NCBI GenBank assembly: GCA_963766605.1
Contig: CAVYAT010000003.1
Span: forward strand, 310,001-374,000
From: AC-49 sp963766605
GTDB lineage: Bacteria; Actinomycetota; Thermoleophilia; Solirubrobacterales; Solirubrobacteraceae
Direction of reading: 5' to 3'
Length of the DNA: 64,000 nucleotides
This document shows positions 34,392 to 42,548 of the stretch, piece after piece. Position numbers and translations under genes: made by a program. Positions within the stretch are counted from its first letter, which is position 1, and each line of letters opens with the position of its first letter. The notes beneath the pieces are model-generated. The model was given only the letters and a program-made list of their open reading frames with translations, was not told where the DNA came from and ran no database searches.

Positions 34392-35276
34392 GTGCTGTTC
34401 GAGGGCTTCGACGTCGCCGATCTACAGACTCCGCGCGGCATCGTCCACGCGCGGGTCGGCGGCTCGGGCCCGCCGCTGCTGTTGCTGCACGGCTACCCGC
34501 AGACGCACCTGATGTGGCACGCCGCGGCGCCGCTGCTGTCGCAGCGGTTCAGCGTGGTCGTCGCCGACCTCCCCGGCTACGGCGACTCGTTCCTGCCACC
34601 GATCTCCGACGACCACGCGGCCCACAGCAAGCGCGCGCTGGCCGCCGACCTGGTCGCGGCGATGGGGCAGCTCGGCCACGACACGTTCGCTGTCGCCGGC
34701 CACGACCGTGGGGGCCGCGTCGCGTACCGGATGGCGCTCGACCATCCCACGGTCGTGTCCCGCCTGGCGGTGCTCGACATCGTGCCGACCGGGGAGATCT
34801 GGGCCCGGGCAGACGCGACGTTCGCGCTGGGCTACTGGCACTGGCCGTTCCTCGCCCAGCCCGCTCCGTTGCCGGAACGACTGATCCTCGGCGACCCCGA
34901 CGGCTTCTGGATCGCGGCCGGGCGCATGGGGATCCGCGGCGACGACGATCGCTACCCGCCCGGGGCCGTCGCCGCCTATCGCGCCCAGCTGGCCGATCCC
35001 GACCGCGTGGCGGCGATGTGCGAGGACTACCGCGCCGGGGCGACGATCGACCGCCAGCTCGACGACGCCGATGCGGGCCATCGCACGATCGCCTGCCCGG
35101 TGCTCGTGCTGTGGGGCGCGAACGGCGGACTGCCGCGCTTCTACGCCGACCCGCTCGAGCTGTGGCACACGCTCGCGCCGCACGCGGCCGGCCACGCGGT
35201 CGAGCAGGCGTCGCATTTCCTCGCCGAGGACCAGCCCGCGCGCGTCGCGGCGGAGCTCGTGGAGTTCTTCGGCTAG
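34392..35276 (+). CDS. Haloacetate/fluoroacetate dehalogenase-like alpha/beta hydrolase
   Basis: 294 residues. The nucleophile position is Asp, not Ser: AGHDRGGRVAYRMALDHP near residue 107, as in fluoroacetate dehalogenase. Other family signatures: LLLLHGYPQTHLMWHAAAPL near 32, ADLPGYGDS near 58, LAVLDIVPTGEIW near 130 (acid), GYWHWPFLAQPAPLPE near 150 (halide-binding His-Trp), CEDYRAGATID near 214, and a C-terminal ASHFLAED His. These match hydrolytic dehalogenases that release halide from 2-haloacids, including C-F cleavage in characterised members; epoxide hydrolases are relatives. GTG has TACTGT 7 bases upstream. Stop shares CTAG with the convergent kinase gene. Confidence 0.82.
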   Translation: MLFEGFDVADLQTPRGIVHARVGGSGPPLLLLHGYPQTHLMWHAAAPLLSQRFSVVVADLPGYGDSFLPPISDDHAAHSKRALAADLVAAMGQLGHDTFAVAGHDRGGRVAYRMALDHPTVVSRLAVLDIVPTGEIWARADATFALGYWHWPFLAQPAPLPERLILGDPDGFWIAAGRMGIRGDDDRYPPGAVAAYRAQLADPDRVAAMCEDYRAGATIDRQLDDADAGHRTIACPVLVLWGANGGLPRFYADPLELWHTLAPHAAGHAVEQASHFLAEDQPARVAAELVEFFG

Positions 35277-36388
35277 GGCCGCGGGCGACGCGGAACCGTC
35301 GCGTGCACGCGCCAGCCGCCGTCGTGCGGGCCGGCGTCCAGGTGCCCGCCGATTGCCGCGACGCGTTGCGCCATGCCGGCAAGCCCGTGGCCACCGGATG
35401 CCCCGACCACAGCAGACGCACGGCCGGCGGTGTTGCGAACCTCGACGTCGAGGTTGTCGGCCTGGACACCGAGCACGACATCGACGACCGCGCCGCCCGC
35501 GTGCTTGACGGCGTTCGTGAGGGCCTCCTGAACGACGCGAAACGCGACCTGATCGGCCTCGGGATCGAGATCAAGATCGAGCGCGGATGTCTGTCCGCTG
35601 ATCCGCACGTCGAGACCGGCCGCGGCGGCGCGGGCGACGACCTGCGGCGCGTGATCGAGACCCAGGGCCGCGTGGTCGTCGACCAACCCCCGCAGCCGTC
35701 CGACCTCGGCCCGAGCTTGCCCGCCGGTCTGGCGGATGGCATCGAGCGCCTCGCCGGCCCGGTCGGGTTCGGTGGTCGCCAGGTGCCGTCCGGCCGTGGC
35801 CTGAATGACAATCAAGCTCATCGCGTGTCCGACGATGTCGTGGAGCTCGCGCGCGATGTAGCCGCGTTCGCGCTGGACCGCGAGCTCGACATAGGCGGCG
35901 CGTTCGGCCTCGAGCGCAATGGCGGTGGCCTGCAGGCGCTCCACGAGGACGCGTCGCGATCGCACGACCGTGCCCGCGATCCAGGGGGCGAGCGTCGCGT
36001 AGAGCAGAGGCGGGCTGGAGTCGCCGCCCGCCGCGATCTGGACCCCGAACGTGCCGAGCACAAGGACGCCCACCGTCACCCGCGACGTGGTCGGCGCCGC
36101 GAGATCCCCCAGCGAGTAGGCGATCAGCCCGACGCTGAGCAGCGTCGTGTCAAGACCGTCCATGCCGGCCGCGATGCCGATCGCGATCGCGATCGCCGCC
36201 CCGAGCGCCGAGCCAATCGGGGCCACGAGCCGCACGGCGGTCAGTGCTGCCACCGCCAGTCCAACCGCGGCGCCGATCCGGGCCGGCCCGCCCGTCGTGC
36301 CCTCGAGCAGTGTCTCGACGCCGGTTGCCGCTGCCAGGGCAGTGGCAACCAGGAGCTCGCGTCCAGCGATGTGCGGGCGCTCAGGCAC
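35273..36388 (-). CDS. Sensor histidine kinase, NarL/DesK type
   Basis: 371 residues from GTG 36388 (an upstream GTG at 36412 adds 8 residues). The N-terminal half is five or six membrane segments with no extracytoplasmic domain. The HisKA_3 dimerisation motif RGYIARELHDIVGHAMSLIV near residue 180 has the phospho-accepting His. ATPase boxes: VVQEALTNAVKHAGG near 285 and GGHGLAGMAQRVAAIGG near 330. It overlaps the stop of the upstream degenerate kinase gene by 8 bases and probably phosphorylates the response regulator encoded first in the cluster. Signal unknown. Confidence 0.87.
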   Translation of the reverse strand: MPERPHIAGRELLVATALAAATGVETLLEGTTGGPARIGAAVGLAVAALTAVRLVAPIGSALGAAIAIAIGIAAGMDGLDTTLLSVGLIAYSLGDLAAPTTSRVTVGVLVLGTFGVQIAAGGDSSPPLLYATLAPWIAGTVVRSRRVLVERLQATAIALEAERAAYVELAVQRERGYIARELHDIVGHAMSLIVIQATAGRHLATTEPDRAGEALDAIRQTGGQARAEVGRLRGLVDDHAALGLDHAPQVVARAAAAGLDVRISGQTSALDLDLDPEADQVAFRVVQEALTNAVKHAGGAVVDVVLGVQADNLDVEVRNTAGRASAVVGASGGHGLAGMAQRVAAIGGHLDAGPHDGGWRVHATVPRRPRP

Positions 36389-37556
36389 CGGCGCCGGCGG
36401 GGAGCAGGACACGAGCGCGGGTCTTCGATCCGTGTGTGGTCACGTCGACTGAACCGCCGACCGCGGCGGCCCGCTCACGGGCGGCAGCGAGCACGCCGGG
36501 ATCGCCGGCGACCCCCCGCTCGCAGCTCAGGACGACCTCGACTCCGTCATCGTCGTAGCGCGCACGAACCAGGAGACCCGTGTCCGCCGGGTCGACGACG
36601 CCGAGCAACAGCTCGACGATCCGGCATGCGGCGAGCTCGATCCCCGGGGCGAGCGCCCGGCGCTCGCCCTCGACCCGCAGCGTCGCGCGTTCACGGTGCG
36701 CGCGCAGCAGGGCGTCGAGCTCGTCAAGCGACGGCTGCGGTGCGGTGCCGGCGGGACTCAGATCGTCGATGACCGTGCGCATGTGGTCCAGGCCCGCCCG
36801 GCCCTCCATCTCGATCGCGCTGAACGCATCGATCGTGGCGGCCGGGTCGGTGGCCACGCGGCCGACCTCGGCGTGGGCGAGCAGCGTGGCAACGTGCCCG
36901 TCGACGCCGGCCCCGAGATCGCCGACGATGCGCGCGCGCTCGGCCTCGACGGCGAGCCGCGCGGTCTGGTCGCGCTGGGCCTGCAGCGCGCGGCTCTGGC
37001 GGTCGAGGTCGGCGGCGACCTGATCGCGCCGGTGGACGATTCGGGCGACGACGATCACGCCGCCGATGAGCAGCGCGCAGACGGCGATCCCGCCGCCCCC
37101 GAGCTCGAAGCCACACGTGGTCGCGGCGAGTGCCGTGGCGAGAAGCACCGGCGCGACGAGGTCGGCGCGACCGGAGGCACGCCGGCAGGCGCTGAAGGTC
37201 AGATACGCCGCAATCGGCAGCACCGTGCCGCAGCGCGTGTGCTCGCCGAACACGGCGACGTTGGCGAGGTCGCCGACCAGCAGCACGGCGAGACCGGCGA
37301 CCGGCGCCGCGCGGCGCATGAGGACCGGGGCCGCGATGAGAATCATCCCGACCGCAGCGCCTGCGCCGCCGGCCGGCTTGACCCCCTTGCTCGTCACGGC
37401 GAGAACGCCGAGGACGAGGGCGACCAGCGCGAGAAGGGCGTCGCCGGTCGCGATGTCCAGGGAGCCGACCGGGGCGCGCAGCCAGCGGCGCACCGCCCCA
37501 TCGGAGGTGGGTTCTGGGTGGCTGACGAGCGAAGCGGCGGGAGCGGTGGTGGTCAT
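36381..37556 (-). CDS. Degenerate histidine kinase-like membrane protein
   Basis: 391 residues from ATG 37556, chosen because TAGCGT lies 7 bases upstream. Six predicted membrane segments (residues about 35-180) are followed by a coiled segment. ERARIVGDLGAGVDGHVATL aligns with the HisKA_3 box, but the phospho-accepting His is Gly and the following Asp is Ala. No N box is visible in the C-terminal domain (ACRIVELLLGVVDPADTGLL), so ATP binding is doubtful. Probably a pseudo-kinase that dimerises with, or modulates, the intact kinase encoded by the overlapping downstream gene. Confidence 0.75.
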   Translation of the reverse strand: MTTTAPAASLVSHPEPTSDGAVRRWLRAPVGSLDIATGDALLALVALVLGVLAVTSKGVKPAGGAGAAVGMILIAAPVLMRRAAPVAGLAVLLVGDLANVAVFGEHTRCGTVLPIAAYLTFSACRRASGRADLVAPVLLATALAATTCGFELGGGGIAVCALLIGGVIVVARIVHRRDQVAADLDRQSRALQAQRDQTARLAVEAERARIVGDLGAGVDGHVATLLAHAEVGRVATDPAATIDAFSAIEMEGRAGLDHMRTVIDDLSPAGTAPQPSLDELDALLRAHRERATLRVEGERRALAPGIELAACRIVELLLGVVDPADTGLLVRARYDDDGVEVVLSCERGVAGDPGVLAAARERAAAVGGSVDVTTHGSKTRARVLLPAGAGA

Positions 37557-37566
37557 GACCGTGACG

Positions 37567-38328
37567 CTAGGCCGCGCTCTGGGAGCCGTCATCGCTCTCG
37601 CGAGCGACATCTGCGCCCGGCGACTGGGTCGAGCGAATGACGAACCCGGTCTCGTAAGCGAAGACCACGAGCTGGACGCGGTCGCGTAGGCCGAGCTTCA
37701 TCAGCGTTCGCGCCACGTGGGTCTTGACCGTGTGTGGGCTGACGACGAGCGCCTCGGCGATCTCGGCGTTCGAGCGCCCGCGCGCAACCTCGGCGAGAAC
37801 CTGTCGCTCGCGGTCGGTCAGCTCGGCGACCGCGAGCGATGCCGCGTCGCCGGCGCCCGGGTCGGGCGCTTGGGCAAAGCGCTCGATCAGTCGCCGGGTG
37901 ACCGCCGGCGCGATGATCGCGTCGCCCGCAGCGACGATCCTGATCGAGTCGATGATCTGCTCCTCGGGCGTGTCCTTGAGCAGGAACCCGCTTGCTCCGG
38001 CGCGCAGCGCGGCATACACATTTGCGTCGGCGTCGAACGTGGTCAGGACGATCACGGCGACGTCGCCGCCCTGATCGGCCACGATGCGGCGAGTCGCCTC
38101 GAGCCCGTCGAGGACCGGCATGCGAATGTCCATGAGCACGACGTCAGGGCTACGGCGGGCGACGAGCGCGATCGCCTCCAGCCCGTCGCCGGCCTCGCCC
38201 ACGACCTCGATGTCGGCCGGCTGGTTCACGATCACCCGCAGCCCGGCCCGCACCAAGCGCTGGTCGTCAACGACCAGCACCCGAATCGGCGCCTTGGGAC
38301 CCGACGCAGGAGTCGCGACGCCGCCCAT
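37567..38328 (-). CDS. Response regulator, NarL/FixJ family
   Basis: 253 residues from ATG 38328, which lies 7 bases after TAGAGT; the frame extends further upstream without support. Receiver domain: VLVVDDQRLVRAGLR at the N-terminus, phospho-accepting Asp in VVLMDIRMPVLDG near residue 65, Thr and Lys in VLTTFDADA and FLLKDTPEEQ. A LuxR-type helix-turn-helix lies near 180-230 (LTDRERQVLAEVARGRSNAE, VSPHTVKTHVARTLMKLGL). Its stop lies 10 bases before the degenerate-kinase start and overlaps that gene's -10-like hexamer, giving the kinase genes a possible second promoter. Confidence 0.9.
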   Translation of the reverse strand: MGGVATPASGPKAPIRVLVVDDQRLVRAGLRVIVNQPADIEVVGEAGDGLEAIALVARRSPDVVLMDIRMPVLDGLEATRRIVADQGGDVAVIVLTTFDADANVYAALRAGASGFLLKDTPEEQIIDSIRIVAAGDAIIAPAVTRRLIERFAQAPDPGAGDAASLAVAELTDRERQVLAEVARGRSNAEIAEALVVSPHTVKTHVARTLMKLGLRDRVQLVVFAYETGFVIRSTQSPGADVARESDDGSQSAA

Positions 38329-38375
38329 GGCGCCGACTCTAGGCTGCCGTCGGCCGGGTCTCAACCGGGCCTAAT

Positions 38376-38798
38376 TCAACCGGAACCTTCCTCGGCGACG
38401 CTGGCAAGGATCCGCCGCAACGTTTCGAGGTCTTCCGGGCTCAGGGCGCTGAGCGCCGGGGGCGGCGTGCTGAGGATCGTGTTGGCCCGGCGAGCCATGT
38501 CCTTGCCCTTGCGCGTCGCCTCGACGACCTTGGCTCGCCGGTCTGTGGGGTGCGGCTGCCGGCGCACGAGGCCCAGGGCCTCGAGGTCGTCGACGACCGT
38601 GGTCGCGTTCGCCGGGTCGATACCCAGCGCAGCGGCCAGCTGGCTCATCGACATCGGCTGGCGCGCCAGGCGCCGGACGGTCCGGGCGCGGCCGAAGGTG
38701 ATACCCAGGGCGTCGGCGACGTCGCGCCGGCGCTCGTTGTCGAGTACGAGGTCGCTCATGAGCAGCCATACCTCGCGTGAGGGATCGGGGGTGCTCAT
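38376..38798 (-). CDS. MarR family transcriptional regulator
   Basis: 140 residues, normal MarR length. Winged helix: SMSQLAAALGIDPANATTVV (recognition helix) near residue 50, then DDLEALGLVRRQPHPTDRRA near 70, where the DRR wing motif contacts DNA in the family. Follows the MFS exporter gene by 12 bases, so it is probably in the same operon. The palindrome across the exporter start is the likely operator. TAGGCT, which contains the exporter's stop codon, lies 9 bases before the MarR ATG and could be a secondary promoter. Confidence 0.88.
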   Translation of the reverse strand: MSTPDPSREVWLLMSDLVLDNERRRDVADALGITFGRARTVRRLARQPMSMSQLAAALGIDPANATTVVDDLEALGLVRRQPHPTDRRAKVVEATRKGKDMARRANTILSTPPPALSALSPEDLETLRRILASVAEEGSG

Positions 38799-38810
38799 CC
38801 GGCCGTCAGC

Positions 38811-40256
38811 CTAGACGGCAAGCGCTTCAGGATTGAGCTGCGCCGCCGTGCGTCGCGCCGACTCGCGGGCCGGGCGACTGGTCGCCACGACACCGAGAGC
38901 GAGCACCACAACGCCGCACCCCGTGAGCAGCCACCAGGCCGGGAGGCTCGCCGACGCAAGGTTCGCCGCCGAGGCCGACGCGCCCGCCCGCGACGTGACG
39001 ATCGCTCCGACGGCCGCCACGCCGAGCGTCTGCCCGACCTGCCGGGACGTGGTCGCGATGGCCGACGCGACGCCCGCCTGGGCTCGGGGCATCCCCGACA
39101 CCGCCGCGTTGGTGATCGGCGTGTTGACGAAGCCGAAGCCGAACCCGAACAGCAGGTACGCCGCGAACAGCCGGGTCAGCGGGGTCGTCGCGTCAAGCCC
39201 GATCAGCAGGGCACACGCGGCGATGAAGCACATGCCGGAGACCACCAGCGGCAGGCGCGGACCGCGGCGCCCGACGATGCGGCCTGCGAGCGGCGCCGCG
39301 ATCACCGTCATGGCCGCCAGCGGCACGGTCGCGAGCCCGGCGTGCAGCGGCGAGAGGCCGCAGACGTCCTGGAGGTACAGCGTGTTGAGAAACAGGAACC
39401 CGCCGAACGCGGCCAACGCGGCCACCGAGATGGCGATCGACGACGTGAAAGGAACCGACCGGAAGAACCGCAGGTCGATCAGCGGGTCCATGCGGCGCGG
39501 CTCGTAGAGGAGCAGACCGACCAGCGACACCGCCGACGCCGTGAACGCGGTCAGGATAACCGCCGAAGACCAGCCGAGACTCGGGGCTTCGATGATCGCG
39601 TAGGTCAGCGAGGCCAGCAGCACGATGACCAGCAGTTGACCGACGGGATCGAACCGCCGCGGGCGTGGCGCCTTGGACTCCGGGATGAAGCGCATGGTCA
39701 GGGCGATCGCGGCGAGGCCGATCGGCAGGTTGATCAGGAAGATCGACCGCCAGCCGACCGTCGACACGAGCGCGCCTCCGACGATCGGCCCGAGCGCCAT
39801 CGAGATTCCGAACACGGCGCCCCAGACGCCCACCGCCTGGGCGCGCTCGCGCGGGTCGGTGAAGGTGTTGGTGATGATCGACATCGCGACCGGGTTCATC
39901 ATCGAAGCGCCCACCGCCTGCAGCACGCGGAAGGCCACGAGCAGTTCGACGCTCGGCGCGAGGCTGCACAGCAGCGACGCCAGTGAGAACACCGTGATGC
40001 CGGTGACGAACGTGCGCCGGCGCCCGAACCGGTCGGCCGTCGAGCCCGAGAGCATGAGCAGGCTGGCCATCACGACGGTGTACGCGCCGACGGTCCACTG
40101 CAGCCCAGAGATGCCGGCGTGCAGCTCTCGCCCGATCGAGGGCAGCGCGACGTTCACGATCGTGATGTCGAGCCCGACGATGAAGAGGCTCAGACAGCAG
40201 ATCAGCAGGACTCCGATCTTGCGCCGGTGACTGACGTCATTTCCTGATGATTTCAT
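38811..40256 (-). CDS. MFS drug-exporter type transporter (DHA2/EmrB family)
   Basis: 481 residues with about 14 membrane segments. Motifs: LFIVGLDITIVNVALPSIG near residue 25 (D1 motif of DHA2 exporters), STADRFGRRRTFVTG near 70 (motif A), RVLQAVGASMMNPVAMSII near 102 and GVWGAVFGISMALGPIVGG near 135 (motif C of antiporters). Proton-coupled export of a drug or metabolite is expected. ATG 40256 gives normal length; the frame continues upstream only by chance. TTGACA-N16-TAGATT lies just upstream. MarR encoded downstream probably controls it. Confidence 0.9.
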   Translation of the reverse strand: MKSSGNDVSHRRKIGVLLICCLSLFIVGLDITIVNVALPSIGRELHAGISGLQWTVGAYTVVMASLLMLSGSTADRFGRRRTFVTGITVFSLASLLCSLAPSVELLVAFRVLQAVGASMMNPVAMSIITNTFTDPRERAQAVGVWGAVFGISMALGPIVGGALVSTVGWRSIFLINLPIGLAAIALTMRFIPESKAPRPRRFDPVGQLLVIVLLASLTYAIIEAPSLGWSSAVILTAFTASAVSLVGLLLYEPRRMDPLIDLRFFRSVPFTSSIAISVAALAAFGGFLFLNTLYLQDVCGLSPLHAGLATVPLAAMTVIAAPLAGRIVGRRGPRLPLVVSGMCFIAACALLIGLDATTPLTRLFAAYLLFGFGFGFVNTPITNAAVSGMPRAQAGVASAIATTSRQVGQTLGVAAVGAIVTSRAGASASAANLASASLPAWWLLTGCGVVVLALGVVATSRPARESARRTAAQLNPEALAV

Positions 40257-40294
40257 AACTATTATGAATCTACCAAGACATGCCCGGTTGTCAA
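40252..40294 (-). promoter_or_regulatory. Exporter promoter with MarR-type palindrome over the start codon
   Basis: TTGACA (minus strand, 40289-40294), a 16-base spacer and TAGATT (40267-40272) form a near-consensus promoter, rare in this window. The perfect palindrome TTCATAACTATTATGAA (40252-40268; 7-base arms, 3-base centre) touches the -10, covers the expected transcription start and includes the ATG. A bound MarR dimer would block transcription start. Confidence 0.7.
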
Positions 40295-40385
40295 GGCCCG
40301 GTACCGTTGGACGATCGCCGAGTCCTCGCCCACGCCGCTGGCCATCACGGTCGGGTGCACCCTCGGCTTCTGGACGCCCCACGCG

Positions 40386-41123
40386 GTGTCGGCCGCGCTC
40401 CAGCTCGCGCCCTCCGGGACGGGCGCGACGGTCTCCGCCGAGCGGTGGATCACCGACGCCGAGCACCACGGATACGTCGACGCCAACGCCAACCGCTGCG
40501 AGCGGATGACGATCGCGCCGGGGGCGTCCCGGCTCGTCTACGAGGCTGACGTGGAGATCGCCGAGCCGACCGATGTGGTCGCCCCGGACGCGGCCGAGAC
40601 CCCGATCGAGCGGCTCCCCGACGAGCTGATCCAGTTCCTGATGCCCAGCCGCTTCTGCCTGCCCGACGAGCTCGGCCACGAGGCGTGGCAACGATTCGGC
40701 TCGATCCCGCCCGGCTGGAACCGTGTCCAGGCGATCGTCGACTTCGTCCACGGCCACCTCGAGTGGACGGCCGGCGCGTCGAACCCGTGGACGACCGCCG
40801 CCGACGCCTACCGCGCCGGCCAGGGCGTGTGCCGCGACTTCGCCCACCTCGCGATCACGTTCTGCCGAGCCCTCAACATCCCGGCGCGCTACGTGTTCGG
40901 CTACATCCCCGAGATCGACGTGCCGCCGGCGACCGAGCCGCTCGACTTCGCCGCCTGGTTCGAGGTCAACCTCGACGGCGTGTGGCACACCTTCGACGCG
41001 CGCAACAACCGCAAGCGCGTCGGCCGCGTCGTCGTCGGCCGCGGCCGCGACGCGGTCGACGTCGCCATCCTCACCTCGTTCGGCCCGGTCACGCTGACCG
41101 AGTTCGCCGTCCGTGCCGCCTGA
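40386..41123 (+). CDS. Transglutaminase-like family protein
   Basis: 245 residues from GTG 40386. Transglutaminase core: AIVDFVHGHLEWTAGASN near residue 115, Cys in AGQGVCRDFAHLAITFCRAL near 142, His region WFEVNLDGVWHTFDARNN near 195 and the Asp following. Members are cysteine-protease-like; the substrate is unknown. The conserved N-terminal strand (ITVGCTLGF) lies upstream of this GTG in the same frame, which has no ATG, GTG or TTG back to 40263. TACCGT at 40302 with 6 bases to an in-frame ATC at 40314 suggests that the true start may be a non-canonical ATC. Confidence 0.8.
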   Translation: MSAALQLAPSGTGATVSAERWITDAEHHGYVDANANRCERMTIAPGASRLVYEADVEIAEPTDVVAPDAAETPIERLPDELIQFLMPSRFCLPDELGHEAWQRFGSIPPGWNRVQAIVDFVHGHLEWTAGASNPWTTAADAYRAGQGVCRDFAHLAITFCRALNIPARYVFGYIPEIDVPPATEPLDFAAWFEVNLDGVWHTFDARNNRKRVGRVVVGRGRDAVDVAILTSFGPVTLTEFAVRAA

Positions 41124-41147
41124 ACCCGGTTGCAGGATGATGTGGGC

Positions 41148-42548
41148 GTGACTCGGCTCGGGAGCGTCGTGGTCCTCGCCGTCGCCGCACTGTCGCTGGC
41201 GGCTGGCGCCGCGCCGGCCGGTGCCGTGCGCCCGAACCAGGCGCGGGCCGTGTCGTGTCCAACGGTGTCGCTGTGCGTCGCCGTCGACGATGCCGGCAAC
41301 GTCGTGACATCGACCAACCCGACCGGAGGGCCAGCGACCTGGAAGGCCGCGCAGATCGACGGCCGCGACGCCATGAGTGGCGTCTCGTGTGCCTCGGTCA
41401 CACTGTGCGTCGCGTTCGACGAGTTCGACAATGTCCTGTCCTCGTCCAACCCCGCGGGCGGCGCCGGCGCCTGGAAGAGGATCGAGCTCGACGACGTCTT
41501 CGACTCGCTGTCGTGCCCTTCGGCGACCCTGTGCGTCGGCGTCCACGACGCCGACGTGTTGACGTCGACCAACCCGACCGGTGGCGCGGCGGCGTGGACG
41601 GATACCGAGTTCCCCGGGCGCCACGCCCTGTTCTCCGTTTCGTGCGCGTCCAACGCGCTATGTGTCGCACCGGACCTCGACGGCAGCCTGCTGGTCTCGA
41701 CGAACCCGACCGGTGGCGTCGGCGCGTGGACGAGCACCGCGGTCGGCAGCAAGAGCGCGTGGTTTTCGATCGCGTGCGTGCCCGACACCGGGCCCTTCTG
41801 CGCGACACTGGACGGCCTCGGCAACGCGGCCAGCACGACGAGTCCGAGCGCCGCGGCCGGGACATGGACGGTCGCCGCGGGCGCCCCGTCCAACTTTGGC
41901 GCCTCGCTTGCGTGTCCAACGGCTGCGCTGTGTGTCGCGGCCGGCGACGACAACATCTCGACGACCGCCAACCCAACCGGCGGCGCCGGTTCGTGGCACC
42001 CCATCGAGATCGACCGGCAGGGCGGCGGCTTCGTCGGGCTATCGTGCCCGTCGATCACGCTGTGCGTGGCGATCGACGAGCACGGCAACGCGCTGGTCTC
42101 GACCAACCCGGGCGGCGGCGTCGGCGCGTGGACAAGCGTCGCGTTCGACCACCTGACCCACGTGATCTCGCGGGCCGACCTGCTGCTCGACATGCGGGCA
42201 TCGCTGGACGTACTCGGTCAGGCCGTGCCCAAGGTGGCGAAGATGCGCACGAGCGGCTACCAGCTGACGTTCGACTCGCTCGACACCGGCCGGCTGGCGG
42301 TCGGGTGGTACGAGGTCCCGCCCGGGGCCCAGGTGGCCAAGAGCGCGAAGCCGATCCTCGTCGCCGTCGGCCGCAGCCGGGTTCCCAACACCGGCCGGTC
42401 GACGGTCACCATCAAGCTCACCGCCGCCGGCCGCAAGCTCGTCGCCAAGGCACACGGCCGACCGATCACGCTGCGTGCCAGGGCCGTGCTCACGCGGGCC
42501 AGCGGCGCGCCGCTGACCGCAACCAAGACGTTCGCGCTGCGCCCGTAG
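41148..42548 (+). CDS. Secreted protein with seven Cys-pair repeats, probable beta-propeller
   Basis: 466 residues from GTG 41148, with a signal peptide (SVVVLAVAALSLAAGAAPAG). Seven repeats of about 40-45 residues follow, each with a Cys pair near its start (pattern SCPxxxLCVAVD, C-x5-C) and ending STNPTGGxxAW. The fifth repeat is divergent (ACVPDTGPFCA, C-x7-C). A repeat length near 42 and seven copies fit a seven-bladed propeller with one disulfide per blade. A C-terminal beta domain (residues about 345-466) ends in TKTFALRP. No catalytic motif. GATGAT lies 6 bases before the GTG. Extracellular or surface binding role suspected. Confidence 0.75.
   Translation: MTRLGSVVVLAVAALSLAAGAAPAGAVRPNQARAVSCPTVSLCVAVDDAGNVVTSTNPTGGPATWKAAQIDGRDAMSGVSCASVTLCVAFDEFDNVLSSSNPAGGAGAWKRIELDDVFDSLSCPSATLCVGVHDADVLTSTNPTGGAAAWTDTEFPGRHALFSVSCASNALCVAPDLDGSLLVSTNPTGGVGAWTSTAVGSKSAWFSIACVPDTGPFCATLDGLGNAASTTSPSAAAGTWTVAAGAPSNFGASLACPTAALCVAAGDDNISTTANPTGGAGSWHPIEIDRQGGGFVGLSCPSITLCVAIDEHGNALVSTNPGGGVGAWTSVAFDHLTHVISRADLLLDMRASLDVLGQAVPKVAKMRTSGYQLTFDSLDTGRLAVGWYEVPPGAQVAKSAKPILVAVGRSRVPNTGRSTVTIKLTAAGRKLVAKAHGRPITLRARAVLTRASGAPLTATKTFALRP

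Noticed and set aside
40257..41624. Long N-terminal extension of the MFS exporter at 38.8 kb
   Set aside because: The extension is antisense to the transglutaminase and repeat protein; the exporter is complete from ATG 40256, directly after a strong promoter.
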